A stretch of 64,000 nucleotides of DNA from Brucella cytisi (GTDB lineage: Bacteria; Pseudomonadota; Alphaproteobacteria; Rhizobiales; Rhizobiaceae). Where the stretch lies: NCBI GenBank assembly GCA_012103075.1, contig JAAVLQ010000002.1, positions 1,221,001-1,285,000 of the forward strand, read 5' to 3'. The notes below the pieces were generated by a model that was not told the origin of the DNA, ran no database searches, and saw only the letters and a program-made list of their open reading frames with translations. Shown in pieces: positions 10,317 through 20,921 of the stretch (position 1 is its first letter; every line of letters starts with the position of its first letter). The position numbers were made by a program, and so were the translations under genes.

Positions 10317-11310
10317 ATGACAAAAATCATCAAAACACCGAACTTTACCCGTCGCGACATTCTCGCAATGTCTGCAGCACTGGGCGCAACGGCAATCACC
10401 ACCCGCGTCTTCGCTGCCGATGAAAAGCTGAAAGTAGCAGGCATCCACGCCTCGCCAGTCGAAAACGCGTGGAATTCGCGTCTCCACGATGCACTGAAGC
10501 AGGCCAATGACGAAGGCGTCATCGAATATGTCTTCTCCGAAGGCGTTTCGGCGAGCGACTACCCCGCGCCATGCGCGAATATGCCGAACAGGGCATCAAG
10601 CTGATCGTCGGCGAATCCTATGCCGTCGAACGCGAAGCGCGCCGGTGGCAGGCGATTATCCGAAGACGGCTTTCGTCATGGGCTCCTCGGGCAAGCCGCA
10701 GGGCGACAATTTCGGTGTTTTCGGCACTGAACTTCGAGGCTGCCTATCTCGCAGGCATGCTGGCAGGCGCTATGAGCAAGTCCGGCACCTTCGGCTCGGT
10801 CGGTGCCGTGCCGATCCCGGAAGTCAACATGCTCATCAATGCCTTTCAGGACGGCGTGAAGGAAACCCGGCCTGACGCGAAGTTCATCGCATCGTTCATC
10901 GGCACCTTCTTCGACCCGCCAAAAGCACGTGAAGCCGGTCTTGCCCAGATCGACTCTGGCGCGGACATCCTGTTCGGCGAGCGCATCGGCACGGCAGACG
11001 CCGCCAAGAACGCGGCATCAAGGCCATCGGCTCGCTGATCGACTATACGCCGCGCTATCCCGATACGGTCTTTGCCAATGCGATCTGGAATTTCCGCCCG
11101 ATCCTCAATGCGGCTATCGCCGACGTGAAAGCCAGCCGGGCAACCGGCAAGGATTACACGCCATTCAGCCTGATGAAGGAAGGCGGCAACGATATCATCT
11201 ACGTCAAGGGCATTGCCCCTGCCGAAGCAGAAGCCAAGATGGAAGCCCGTCGTGTGGAACTGAAGGAAGGCAAGTTCGAGTACAAGCCGAACCCGGCCGA
11301 ACCGAAGTAA
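10317..11310 (+). CDS. BMP-family nucleoside ABC transporter substrate-binding protein, frameshifted
   Basis: Periplasmic lipoprotein-type or soluble binding protein of the BmpA/PnrA family, which delivers purine or pyrimidine nucleosides or related compounds. The N terminus has a Tat-like signal (FTRRDILAMSAALGAT, ending VFAAD). Family features include the LIVGESYA strand, GTFGSVGAVPIPEVN and the C-terminal IWNFRPIL. At least four one-base shifts (near 10565, 10645, 10735 and 11015) break it. Reassembled length is about 330 residues, typical for the family. ATG 10317 follows a GAGGGG ribosome site. The permease and ATPase genes lie downstream, separated by the amidase. Confidence 0.85.
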
Positions 11311-11334
11311 CCTCTCAGGACGGGCAAGCACATC

Positions 11335-12742
11335 GTGGCAATCGACATGAACCAGCAGGATGCAACCGCGCTCGCGCAGGCGATTGCGGAAGGAATCCTC
11401 AGTGCCGAACAGGCCATGGATGCCGCTCTCGACGCAGCAGAAAAATGGCGCCCATTGGGCGCCATTGCATATCTCGATCGCGATCTGGGCCGTGCCGGTG
11501 CCATTGCATTCGATGCCGCGCCATCCGGGCGGCTTTTGCGGGCGTTCCCTCACTGTTCAAGGATCTGGGCGGCCCCTGTGCCGGTCTGCCGATCCGGCTC
11601 GGCTCACAGGCATTTCTCAATGCCTCAGCGCAGATGGATTCCGAACTCGGTCGCAGGCTGCGCGCAGCCGGACTCAACTTTTTGGCACCTCCACCGTGCC
11701 AGAATTCGGCTTGGCGCTTGCGAGCGAGCCAGCAGGAGCACCGCCTGCACGCCATCCCTTCGATGAAGCGCTTTCACCCGGCGGGTCATCCGGCGGAGCG
11801 GCAGCAGCCGTCGCAGCCGGGATAGTCGCAATTGCGCACGCCACCGACGCTGGCGGTTCCATCCGTGTGCCCGCCGCAACCTGCGGTCTTGTCGGCCTGA
11901 AACCAAGCCGTGGCGCCATGCCAGCGGGTCCGCATTTCGGCAATTATCTTGCAGGCATTGCGAGCGAATTTGCGCTCTGTCGCTCCGTCCGTGATGCGAA
12001 AGCGCTTCTGCCGCTTGTCGAAGGCAAAACAGAAGGCTTTCTGCCCGACCCGGCAATGCAGGCAGGTGATTTGCCGGAGCGCCTTCGTGTGGGCATCGTG
12101 ACCGGCGATCTTGCAAACTATCCAATCACATCGGAGCGCCTGCAGGTTGTGGCCGATGCAGCGCATTTCATGGATGCACAAGGTCATACAATCCGTGAAA
12201 TTCCGGCTTCGGAATTCAGCCCGCTGATCGCTTCCAGCGCACGCGCTTTCGACCGCATCATTTCCGTCAATCTCGCGGCCGCAATCGACTTTCTGGCGCT
12301 TGATGAAGACAGGCTTGAACCGCTTACCCGTGCGGTTGCGGAGCGCGGGCGGCGCATGGAAGCCACCGCACTTTACCGCGCCATGAACGGAGCCGTCAGC
12401 ACCGCACATATGCTCTGGCAGATTTTCCGCGACATCGACGTGCTGATTACGCCTATGCTCGCGCGCGGGCCGATGCCACTCGGTTCCTTTCCCATGGATC
12501 ACGGCGATGTCGATGCGCATTGGCAGAAGATGAATGCCTTCGCGCCTTATGCGGCGCTAGCGAATATTTCCGGTTTCCCGGCGCTCTCGCTTCCCTTTGG
12601 AACCGACGCCAACGGCATGCCGGTCGCCTTTCAGCTCGTGGCGCCAATGGGCGCTGACCGGCTGCTTCTGAACCTTGGCCAGCGTCTGGAGGAGGATCAG
12701 CGCTGGCAGCACAGATTTCCCGTTGCGGGGTTGAACATATGA
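11335..12742 (+). CDS. Amidase-signature family hydrolase, frameshifted
   Basis: Amide hydrolase with the Ser-cisSer-Lys triad: the lysine in GVPSLFKDLGGP and the GGSSGGAAAAVAAG amidase signature followed by TDAGGSIRVPA are all visible, so the enzyme should be active. Two one-base shifts (near 11525 and near 11682) separate the N terminus, the lysine segment and the main body. A GTG at 11335 or the ATG at 11347 can start it. Reassembled length is about 470 residues. It sits between the binding protein and the ATPase of the nucleoside importer and overlaps the ATPase start by four bases, suggesting it acts on an imported amide or ureide, though the substrate is unknown. Confidence 0.85.
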
Positions 12743-14270
12743 CCACGACCGTTCTTGAATTGCAGAACATCACCAAGCGATTTGGCCAGCTTACCGCCAA
12801 TGACGATATTTCGCTGAAGCTTGAGCGCGGCGAAATCCTCGCTTTTCTTGGCGAGAATGGTGCAGGTAAAACCACGCTGATGAACATCCTGTTCGGCCAT
12901 TATGTGCCGGATGAGGGCCGCGTCTTCGTCAAGGGCGAGGAAATCCCGCAAGGCAAGCCGCGCGCTGCCATCGATGCGGGTGTGGGCATGGTGCACCAGC
13001 ATTTCACGCTCGCGCCCAACCTCACAGTGCTTTGAAAATATCATCACCGGCACTGAAAGCCTCTGGAAACTTAAATCGGCACATGGACCCGCGCGCACCA
13101 AGATTGCCGACATCGCCGGACGCTTTGGCCTGCAGGTTGATCCCGATGCACGGCTTGGCGATCTCTCGGTGGGCGAGCAACAGCGCGTGGAAATCCTGAA
13201 AGCGCTTTATAACGACGCCGACATTCTGATCCTCGACGAGCCGACCGCCGTTCTGACCACGCAGGAAGCCGAAAACCTGTTTGCGACACTGAAAGAAATG
13301 GCACGTCAGGGGCTGTCGCTGATCTTCATCTCGCACAAGCTGCATGAAGTCATGTCGGCAGCCGACCGCGTTGTCGTCCTGCGCGGTGGAAAGCTTGTCG
13401 CTGAGCGCAAGGCCTCCGAAACCTCGAAAGAGGAACTCGCCGAACTGATGGTGGGGCGGCGCGTCTCGCGCCCCTGCCCGCGCCGCGGCAACGCCCGGCG
13501 AAACCTTGCTGGAAGCAAAGAATGTAACGGTCGTGGAAGATGGCGCGACACGCCTCAGCGATCTCGACTTTCACCTCCGCGCAGGCGAAACGCTGGGCAT
13601 CATTGGCGTGTCGGGCAATGGGCAGGCAGCGCTTGGGCGTCTCGTTTCGGGTCTCAGCCAGCCTGCGAGTGGCTCACTTGTCATGTTCGGGGCAAACGGT
13701 CACCAAATTCGACCCGCGCCAGTTTGTGGCGGAAGGTGTTGGCCGTATCCCGGAAGATCGCAACACTGAAGGCGCAATCGGTGATCTTACGCTTTGGGAA
13801 AATGCTGTGCTTGAACGCGTGCGTGATCCGCAGTTCTCCAATGGTCTTCTGGTCAATCGCGCGGCTGCGCGTGAATTTACCGACCGCATCATCAAGGATT
13901 TCGATGTGCGCGGCGGCACGCCTGATAGCCGTATTCGCCTGCTTTCCGGCGGCAACATGCAGAAGCTTATTCTGGGTCGCAATCTTGAAACGGCTCCCCG
14001 CATTCTGATCGCGGCGCAACCGACGCGTGGCCTTGATGAAGGTGCGGTCGCGGCCATCCATGCCCGCATTCTGGAAGCACGTGCCAAGGGGCCGCAGTAC
14101 TGCTAATCTCGGAAGATCTGGATGAAATTATCGGCCCGGCGGATCGTGTTCAAGCGATTGTCAAGGGGCGCCTCTCCCCACCCATCGACGCGGAAGAAGC
14201 AGATGCACAAAGGCTGGGCCTGATGATGGCTGGCGAGTGGCAGACAAATACCCAGAAGGGGCTCAATTGA
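12739..14270 (+). CDS. Nucleoside ABC transporter ATPase (YufO/NupO type), double domain, frameshifted
   Basis: ATPase of the BMP-linked importer, two ABC domains in about 510 residues. The first has Walker A GENGAGKTTL (about residue 37), signature LSVGEQQRVEI and Walker B ILILDEPTAVL. The second is degenerate at Walker A (GVSGNGQAAL) and has LLSGGNMQKLILGR and IAAQPTRGLDEG, the usual asymmetry of sugar/nucleoside-type ATPases. One-base shifts occur near 13030, 13490, 13700 and 14092; repairing the last (GGG run) yields the C-terminal LLISEDLDEI and a TGA at 14268 overlapping the next ATG. Start ATG 12739 overlaps the amidase stop. Confidence 0.88.
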
Positions 14271-15313
14271 TGCGTATTGAAAGACGCGAAACACGGCCCA
14301 TGGCACTGGTAGCAACCGCACCAATTATCGCCGTTTTGACCGCCTTTGTGCTTGCCGGTCTGCTGATCGCCGCCGCTGGTGCGCCGGTTTTGGGAATCCT
14401 TCCGCCAGATAGCCATCGGCGCTTTCGGTAACAAGCTTTCGATCACCGAAACACTCACCCGCGCAACACCCCTGATGCTGACCGGCCTAGCGGCTGCCGT
14501 CGCCTTTCGCTCAAAACTCTGGAATATCGGCGCCGAAGGCCAGTTCTATATGGGGGCTCTTGCGGTCGTCGCCTGTGGCACGCAGTTGCAGCTTCCAGCC
14601 GCTATTCTCATTCCGCTGCTGCTCGTGGTCGGTGCGATTGCGGGCATGATTTTCCTGCTTATTCCGCTCGGGCTTCGCCTCCGCTTCGGTGTCGATGAAG
14701 TGGTGACGACACTACTCTTGAACTTTGTTGCCGTGCTCATCGTCTCGATGATGATCGAAGGGCCGATGAAAGACCCCCTCGCCTTTGGCTGGCCGCAATC
14801 CGAGCCTGTGCCGGATGCGGCGGTGCTGCCGAAAATCATGGCGGGCATGCGACTGCACGTTGGTATCGTCATCGCAATCGCTCTGGCGCTCATCATTGCC
14901 TATGTACAGAAGCGCACCGTCTTCGGGCTTGAAACCAAGGCTGCCGGTCTCAATCCGCAAGCCGCGCGCTTTGCAGGCGTTCCGCTTGGCAAGACGCTGG
15001 TGAAAGTCGCCTGCATTTCCGGTGGTCTTGCGGGCCTTGCAGGCGCAATACAGGTCATGGGCGTTAAGGGTTACGTCACAACTGACCTCTCACCGGGCTT
15101 CGGCTATTCCGGTATCATTGTCGCCATGTTGGCCAATCTGAATCCTATCGGCGCGATCTTCTCAGCGCTTTTGCAGCCGCAATGTTTGTCGGTGCCGACG
15201 GCATGAGCCGCGCTATCGGCATTCCAAGCTTCATTGCCGATGTGACTGTGGCGCTGTCGCTTCTGACCATGCTGGTTGCTCTGTTCTTCACACAATACAG
15301 GATCGCCCGATGA
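14270..15313 (+). CDS. Nucleoside ABC transporter permease (YufP type), frameshifted
   Basis: Inner-membrane permease of the nucleoside importer, about 348 residues. An N-terminal cytoplasmic segment and first helix (14270-14395) are followed by the family motif LWNIGAEGQFYMGALAV and the loop TKAAGLNPQAARFAGV that contacts the ATPase. One-base shifts lie near 14398 and near 15175; the second restores an end of AAMFVGADGMSRAIG and a final TGA overlapping the next ATG (ATGA). It is coupled to the ATPase upstream and the second permease downstream. Confidence 0.87.
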
Positions 15314-16254
15314 ACGAGTTGATGGATATCCTGCTCTCCGCAGGCCTCTGGGTCTCGGTCCTGCGCATTGCAACGCCGCTGATCTTCGGCACGCTCGGCG
15401 CACTTTATTGCGAACGGGCGGGTGTGCTTAATCTCGGCATTGAAGGCATCATGACCTTCGGCGCGATGATCGGCTGGCTGACGGTTTATAATGGCGCAGA
15501 CCTCTGGGTGGGCGTGCTTGCGGCAGCAGCATCGGGCGCCGTGTTCGGCCTGCTTCATGCAGCCCTCACCGTGCCGCTCGGCCTGTCGCAGCATGTTGTG
15601 GGCTTGGGCATCACATTATTTGCATCGAGCCTTAGCTATTTCCTGTTTCGTCTTCTGGTACCGCTCTCTTCAACTCCGCCGACGATCACACCATTCCAGC
15701 CGGTCAATCCGTCCCGGCTTGCAGATATCCCGTTCGTCGGACAGGTGCTTGGCACGCAAACGGCGCTCACGTGGATCGCCATTCCTCTGGCACTGCTGCT
15801 TGGTTATGTGCTTTTCCGCACGCCGCTCGGCCTTGCGATCCGCATGACTGGCGAAAACCCGCATGCAGCCGAAGCGCAGGGCATCAACCCGATCCGCGTG
15901 CGCATTTTCACAATCATGTTCGGCAGCGCGCTCATGGCTGTCGGCGGCGCGTTCCTTACGCTTTCCGCCTTCAATTCGTTCTTCCCGACGATGATGCAGG
16001 GGCGCGGGTGGGTCTGTATTGCGCTCGTCGTCTTCGCGTCATGGAAGCCTGCACGCGCACTTCTGGGTGCGCTGCTGTTCGCGCTGTTCGATGCTTTCCA
16101 GCTCCGCTTGCAAACGGTTTACGGTAAGGTCGTGCCTTACCAGCTTTTCCTGATGATCCCTTATATCATGTCGATTGTGGCGCTGATCGTCATGGCGCGG
16201 CGTGCACGTGTTCCGCAGGCGCTGATGCAGCCTTATCGTCGCGGAGAGCGTTGA
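15310..16254 (+). CDS. Nucleoside ABC transporter permease (YufQ type)
   Basis: Second inner-membrane permease of the importer, 314 residues and intact. It shows the typical YufQ layout: ATPLIFGTLGALYCERAGVL at the N terminus, NLGIEGIMTFGA, about eight to ten hydrophobic helices and the loop TGENPHAAEAQGINPIRVR for ATPase contact. It is the last gene of the codA-transporter operon. Its last 65 bases overlap, on the opposite strand, the 3' end of the PAP2 gene, leaving no room for a separate terminator. Confidence 0.9.
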   Translation: MNELMDILLSAGLWVSVLRIATPLIFGTLGALYCERAGVLNLGIEGIMTFGAMIGWLTVYNGADLWVGVLAAAASGAVFGLLHAALTVPLGLSQHVVGLGITLFASSLSYFLFRLLVPLSSTPPTITPFQPVNPSRLADIPFVGQVLGTQTALTWIAIPLALLLGYVLFRTPLGLAIRMTGENPHAAEAQGINPIRVRIFTIMFGSALMAVGGAFLTLSAFNSFFPTMMQGRGWVCIALVVFASWKPARALLGALLFALFDAFQLRLQTVYGKVVPYQLFLMIPYIMSIVALIVMARRARVPQALMQPYRRGER

Positions 16255-17134
16255 CAACACAACCGGCAGCAAGGCAGGCGACGGCGAATACGGCCAGCCC
16301 GCCGAGGAAGTCGCTCAAATGGTGTCCGCCGTGTAAAAGCAAAGCGGGCACCATCAGTATATTCAGGGCCAGTACGGGCAAGCGCAGCCACACGATCTGC
16401 CATGTCAAGAACACCGACATGACCGCCATTACGGTATGGAATGATGGAAAGCCTATGAGGCCGAGCACATTGGCTGGTGACAGATAGTCGACACCTTGTA
16501 TCGAAAGACGAACAAGTTCTGCGGCATAGGTCGGGCCAACGGGAAGACCAAGCTTTGCCTCGACGTTCGCGGGCAGTGTCGAGACGGCGGATGCTCCGAA
16601 TGACGGGAAGAACGCCCATATCGCCATGGAGACTAGCGCGCCAATCATTCCGGTGATGAGAAAATGCGCGAGTCTACGGGACTGCCCCGTGAAACCAAGC
16701 AGAAGCACCACGATGACCAGTTGCGGCAAAGACGTGAAATAAACGACCTTCAGAAGCTTCGCGAAGCCGGGCCGTTCGGAAAAGAACAGGACCAGACTTG
16801 GCCAGTGATAGTCCATCAGCTGGTCAACACTCACCCAGAAATCGTCAATTCGCGGGAAAAGGATCGGCAGCAACATATAGTTGAATACCGAACCGACCAG
16901 AGTGAACAATATGAAGCCCGCCGTCAGAATGAGCGTTTCCGAAATGCGCGCATCATGTCTGACCAGACGATAGAACAGGCCAAGCATGATCGTTCCGAGA
17001 CCGATCATCCCGTAGCCTGTCCAGTCTACGCGAATGCCCTTCGCGGCAATCAGAAGAATGTCGATTGCGCCCAACGCACCAACGACAGTCAGAACAAATC
17101 GCTCATAACGCGAGAATATCATCAGCGCTCCCAA
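16190..17134 (-). CDS. PAP2 superfamily membrane phosphatase-like protein
   Basis: 314-residue integral membrane protein with about six to eight hydrophobic segments. Near the C terminus it carries the lipid-phosphatase/phosphotransferase motif pieces FPSFHTVMAV and HHLSDFLGG, with the catalytic histidines of PAP2_3 (Aur1/Ipt1-like) proteins, so it probably dephosphorylates or transfers a phospho-group on a membrane lipid. The exact substrate is unknown. Two in-frame starts exist (17134 and 17122). Its 3' end overlaps that of the convergent permease gene by 65 bases. Confidence 0.78.
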   Translation of the reverse strand: MGALMIFSRYERFVLTVVGALGAIDILLIAAKGIRVDWTGYGMIGLGTIMLGLFYRLVRHDARISETLILTAGFILFTLVGSVFNYMLLPILFPRIDDFWVSVDQLMDYHWPSLVLFFSERPGFAKLLKVVYFTSLPQLVIVVLLLGFTGQSRRLAHFLITGMIGALVSMAIWAFFPSFGASAVSTLPANVEAKLGLPVGPTYAAELVRLSIQGVDYLSPANVLGLIGFPSFHTVMAVMSVFLTWQIVWLRLPVLALNILMVPALLLHGGHHLSDFLGGLAVFAVACLAAGCVVNALRDDKAASAPAEHVHAAP

Positions 17135-17184
17135 TTGATCTCATAATCGACCAAAGAGCTGAAGTTCACGTTAAACGTGCAAAC

Positions 17185-17214
17185 AAAAACGGCGCCCGAA
17201 GGCGCCGTTTTCTT
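17185..17214 (-). terminator. Terminator after typA
   Basis: ACGGCGCC and GGCGCCGT form a perfect stem around CGAA, flanked by A-runs and T-runs on both strands, 14 bases after the typA stop on the minus strand. It is a strong rho-independent terminator and is symmetric enough to work in either direction. Confidence 0.85.
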
Positions 17215-17227
17215 TATGTTGTCGAAC

Positions 17228-19054
17228 TTATGCAGCGCTGGACTTGCCGCTCTTTTCAAAGCGCTTGCGCTCATTCGGGTCGAGGTAGAGCTTGCGAAGA
17301 CGGATCGACTTCGGCGTCACTTCAACCAGCTCGTCGTCCTGAATCCACGACAGGGCGCGTTCCAGCGTCATCTTGATCGGCGGCGTCAGCTTCACGGCTT
17401 CGTCCTTGCCCGAGGCGCGAACGTTCGTGAGCTTCTTGCCCTTCAAGACATTCACTTCAAGATCATTGTCACGGCTGTGGATGCCGATCAGCATGCCCTG
17501 ATAAACCTTGACGCCAGCGTCGATGATCATCGGGCCGCGATCTTCAAGGTTGAACAATGCGTAAGCAACAGCTTCACCCTGATCGTTGGAGATCAGAACG
17601 CCGTTGTTGCGGCCAGCAATTTCGCCCTTGTACGGCTGATAGTCGTGGAACAGGCGGTTCATGATCGCCGTGCCGCGCGTATCGGTCAGGAGTTCCGACT
17701 GATAGCCGATAAGGCCACGGGTCGGAGCGTAGAACACCATGCGAACGCGGTTGCCGCCCGAAGGACGCAGTTCGACCATTTCGGCCTTGCGTTCGGACAT
17801 CTTCTGCACAACCGTACCGGAATATTCTTCATCGACGTCGATGACGACTTCTTCCACCGGCTCCAGCTTTTCGCCGTTCTCGCCGTCCTTCATGACGACG
17901 CGCGGCCGCGAAACGCCAAGCTCGAAGCCTTCACGGCGCATGTTTTCGATCAGAACCGCAAGCTGCAATTCGCCACGACCGGAAACGAAGAACAGAATCT
18001 TTTCGGTCGATTCCTCGATCTTGAGCGCAACGTTGCCTTCAGCTTCCTTGAGCAGACGGTCGCGGATAACGCGGCTCGTCACCTTGTCGCCTTCGGTGCC
18101 CGCATAAGGGCTGTCGTTGACGATGAAGGACATGGTCACGGTCGGCGGATCGATTGGCTGAGCAGCGAGAGGCTCGCTTACCGAAGGATCGCAGAACGTG
18201 TCGGCAACAGTGCCCTTGGAAAGACCGGCGATAGCGACGATGTCGCCTGCATGGGCTTCGTCAATGGCCTGACGCTCGATGCCGCGGAAAGCGAGGATCT
18301 TCGAGATACGGCCATTTTCGAGCAGCGAACCATCCTGACCGAGAACCTTGACGGCCCGGTTCGGCTTGATCGAGCCGGAATGGATACGACCGGTGATGAT
18401 GCGGCCCGGGAACGGATCGGCTTCGAGGATCGTACCGATCATACGGAACGGACCTTCAGCAACCTTTGGCGCAGGCACGTGCTTCAACACGAGGTCGAAC
18501 AGCGGAGCCAGACCTTCGTCCTGCGGACCTTCCGGGTTCAGCGCCATCCAGCCGTTACGGCCTGAACCGTAAAGGATCGGGAAGTCGAGCTGTTCGTCGG
18601 TCGCGTCGAGATTGGCGAAGAGGTCGAACACTTCGTTGATGACCTCTTCATGACGGCCATCCGGACGGTCGATCTTGTTGATCGCAACGATCGGACGCAG
18701 GCCGACTTTCAGCGCCTTGCCAACGACGAACTTCGTCTGTGGCATCGGGCCTTCGGCAGCGTCAACGAGAACGATAGCGCCGTCCACCATCGAAAGGATA
18801 CGCTCAACCTCACCGCCAAAGTCGGCGTGGCCCGGCGTGTCGACGATGTTGATACGCGTGTTTTTCCAGACAACCGAAGTGGCCTTCGCGAGAATGGTGA
18901 TCCCGCGTTCCTTTTCGATGTCGTTGGAATCCATCATGCGCTCTGCGACGCGCTGGTTGTCGCGGAACGAGCCGGACTGCTTCAGGAGTTCATCGACCAG
19001 AGTGGTTTTGCCATGATCGACGTGTGCGATAATAGCGATATTACGCAATTCCAT
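17228..19054 (-). CDS. typA: Translational GTPase TypA/BipA
   Basis: 608-residue ribosome-associated GTPase of the TypA/BipA family, needed for ribosome assembly and stress or cold growth in many bacteria. GTPase motifs are intact: AHVDHGKTT (residues 10-18), [20 protein letters not shown] and NKIDR; EF-G-like domains III and V follow, then the TypA-specific C-terminal domain with [17 protein letters not shown]. The reading frame is unbroken and length matches the family. ATG 19054 gives the canonical [15 protein letters not shown] start. It is transcribed alone and ends at a strong terminator. Confidence 0.97.
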   Translation of the reverse strand: MELRNIAIIAHVDHGKTTLVDELLKQSGSFRDNQRVAERMMDSNDIEKERGITILAKATSVVWKNTRINIVDTPGHADFGGEVERILSMVDGAIVLVDAAEGPMPQTKFVVGKALKVGLRPIVAINKIDRPDGRHEEVINEVFDLFANLDATDEQLDFPILYGSGRNGWMALNPEGPQDEGLAPLFDLVLKHVPAPKVAEGPFRMIGTILEADPFPGRIITGRIHSGSIKPNRAVKVLGQDGSLLENGRISKILAFRGIERQAIDEAHAGDIVAIAGLSKGTVADTFCDPSVSEPLAAQPIDPPTVTMSFIVNDSPYAGTEGDKVTSRVIRDRLLKEAEGNVALKIEESTEKILFFVSGRGELQLAVLIENMRREGFELGVSRPRVVMKDGENGEKLEPVEEVVIDVDEEYSGTVVQKMSERKAEMVELRPSGGNRVRMVFYAPTRGLIGYQSELLTDTRGTAIMNRLFHDYQPYKGEIAGRNNGVLISNDQGEAVAYALFNLEDRGPMIIDAGVKVYQGMLIGIHSRDNDLEVNVLKGKKLTNVRASGKDEAVKLTPPIKMTLERALSWIQDDELVEVTPKSIRLRKLYLDPNERKRFEKSGKSSAA

Positions 19055-19243
19055 ATGGAGATCACTTCTATATGAGTTGGGAGCCGCGCCAACAGACCCG
19101 CGCGGAAAAACAATGCGGCGCTCTTACAGGTTTTTGCATTTTAGAAAGGGGCAGCGCGAAACTGCCCCTCAATTAACCCGAAAAACCTGAATTTCATTGC
19201 GTTTTTTACAGTGTCATTCTGACAGTTTTTTGAATTCTTTTCG

Positions 19244-19290
19244 GGCATGTCGCTATCGAAAAACCGGTTTCCACTTTTTCGCGACATGCC
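19244..19290. repeat. REP-like palindromic element
   Basis: GGCATGTCGC and its exact complement GCGACATGCC flank a 27-base loop containing AACCGGTTTCCAC. The loop resembles the short dispersed palindromes seen in many rhizobial intergenic regions, and a similar element lies at 26616-26659. It separates the mgtE end from typA (intergenic 19055-19296, otherwise without a gene). Confidence 0.6.
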
Positions 19291-19296
19291 TGAGCC

Positions 19297-20682
19297 TTAT
19301 AAAAGCGTACCTGACAAAATGACCAGCGCGACGCTGAAATAGATCACAAGACCGGTCACATCGACCAGAGTTGCAACGAAAGGCGCCGATGCGCTGGCCG
19401 GATCGAATCCGAGCCTTTGCAGTATGAAAGGCAGCATGGAGCCTGTCAGCGAGCCGAAAGTCACGATACAGACCAGCGCCATACTGACGGTCGCGGCCAC
19501 CAGAATCCAGTGTTCGCCATAGTCGTATATGCCGAGCGTCTGCCAGATGGCGATGCGAATGATGCCAATGACGCCGAGGAAGCTGCCAAGGGCCAACCCC
19601 GTTGGCAATTCGCGCAGGGCGACACGCCACCAGTCCTTGAGCTTGATTTCCTGCAAGGCCAGCGCGCGGATAATCAGCGACGTCGCCTGCGAACCGGAAT
19701 TACCGCCGGATGACATGATGAGCGGGATAAACAGCGTCAGCACCAGAGCCTTTTCAAGCTCCAGCTCGAAATGCTGCATCGCGCTCGCGGTCAGCATCTC
19801 GCCCGAGAAAAGGATACCAAGCCAGCCGGCGCGCTTCTTCAGCATCTCGCCGAATCCAATGCGCATATAAGGCCGGTCCAGAGCCTCCATACCGCCGAAA
19901 CGATACGCGTCCTCGCTTGCCTCTTCCGTCATGGCGTCGAGCACGTCGTCGACAGTCACAATGCCTATGATGTGGCGGCTTTCGTCCACGACAGGCACGG
20001 CCAGAAGATCGTGCTTGCGGAACAGGCGCGCCACTTCCTCACGGCTGGCGAGAGGCGAAATGGTAATCGGCTCTTCGTCGCGGGCAATGGACAGAATCGG
20101 TTCGTCCGGCTGGCGGATGATGAGGCGGCGCAAGCTGACCACACCCAACAGAACACGGCTGGACGGATCGACCACATAGATCGCATAAACCGTCTCGCGC
20201 GTGCGTTCAACCTTGCGGATATGTTCCAGCGTCTGGCCAACATTCCAGTTGGAAGGCACGGCTATGAACTCGATGGTCATGAGGGATCCCGCCGTATTCG
20301 GCGGATAGCCCATCAGTTTCTTCAGCGCGACCTTGGTTTCAGGCGCGAGAATGGGAAACAGGCGTGCACGATCATCGTCTTCCAATTCCTGAAAAACGTC
20401 GGTTGCACGGTCGGCCGACATGCCGTCGAGCAGAAGGCTTGCTAGGCCGGGCGGGAGGGTAGCGATGATTTCGGTAGCACGGTGCAGTTCCGGCTGGTCG
20501 AGCAGACGGATGGCATCTTCGTGCGAAAGCTGCGCGATGACGGCGACTGCATCATCGGCATCAAGTTCGTTAATGAGTTCCACTGCGTCGCCGGTACGCA
20601 TGTCCGCAATGCGGCTTGCGATGGCAGCAGCAGGGAGGTCGGCAACATTGAGTACTTCCGGGAAGAAGTTGTTGTCGGTCAT
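19297..20682 (-). CDS. mgtE: Magnesium transporter MgtE
   Basis: 461-residue Mg2+ channel/transporter of the inner membrane. The N-terminal MgtE superhelical domain (about residues 25-130, with GMSADRATDVFQELEDDDRA), two CBS domains (about 135-255, including the IVTVDDVLDAM end) and a C-terminal five-helix pore domain with the signature SSGGNSGSQATSLIIRAL are all present. The frame is intact. ATG 20682 is chosen because AGAAAGG stands just upstream; the longer reading from 20727 adds 15 unlikely residues. It appears to be a single-gene unit. Confidence 0.95.
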   Translation of the reverse strand: MTDNNFFPEVLNVADLPAAAIASRIADMRTGDAVELINELDADDAVAVIAQLSHEDAIRLLDQPELHRATEIIATLPPGLASLLLDGMSADRATDVFQELEDDDRARLFPILAPETKVALKKLMGYPPNTAGSLMTIEFIAVPSNWNVGQTLEHIRKVERTRETVYAIYVVDPSSRVLLGVVSLRRLIIRQPDEPILSIARDEEPITISPLASREEVARLFRKHDLLAVPVVDESRHIIGIVTVDDVLDAMTEEASEDAYRFGGMEALDRPYMRIGFGEMLKKRAGWLGILFSGEMLTASAMQHFELELEKALVLTLFIPLIMSSGGNSGSQATSLIIRALALQEIKLKDWWRVALRELPTGLALGSFLGVIGIIRIAIWQTLGIYDYGEHWILVAATVSMALVCIVTFGSLTGSMLPFILQRLGFDPASASAPFVATLVDVTGLVIYFSVALVILSGTLL

Positions 20683-20921
20683 GGGCTTGCCTTTCTGTCG
20701 ATCCGCCGTCGAAGGCAGACCGTGCAAGCCGACCGCGAGCGATCAGATCACGAACTGCCTTGACGGCTGAAACAATCGACTGTGACTGTCGCTGGGCATA
20801 AGAGAATAAAACTCCGGTTGAAAATGCTGCCGCAGAAATTCGGCTGCGGGCGTGATGTGCGCTTGGTCGTCAACAAAGTCAAGCCCTTCGAGACAATGTC
20901 GAACGCTTTTTCGTCCTGCCA

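Noticed and set aside
13020..14110. Programmed ribosomal frameshifting in the nucleoside ATPase gene
   Set aside because: There is no slippery heptamer with a downstream structure at the breaks, and four shifts in one gene fit sequencing errors.
17177..18565. 462-residue plus-strand reading
   Set aside because: It is antisense to typA, whose complete protein is plain in the other strand; long antisense readings are common in high-GC DNA.
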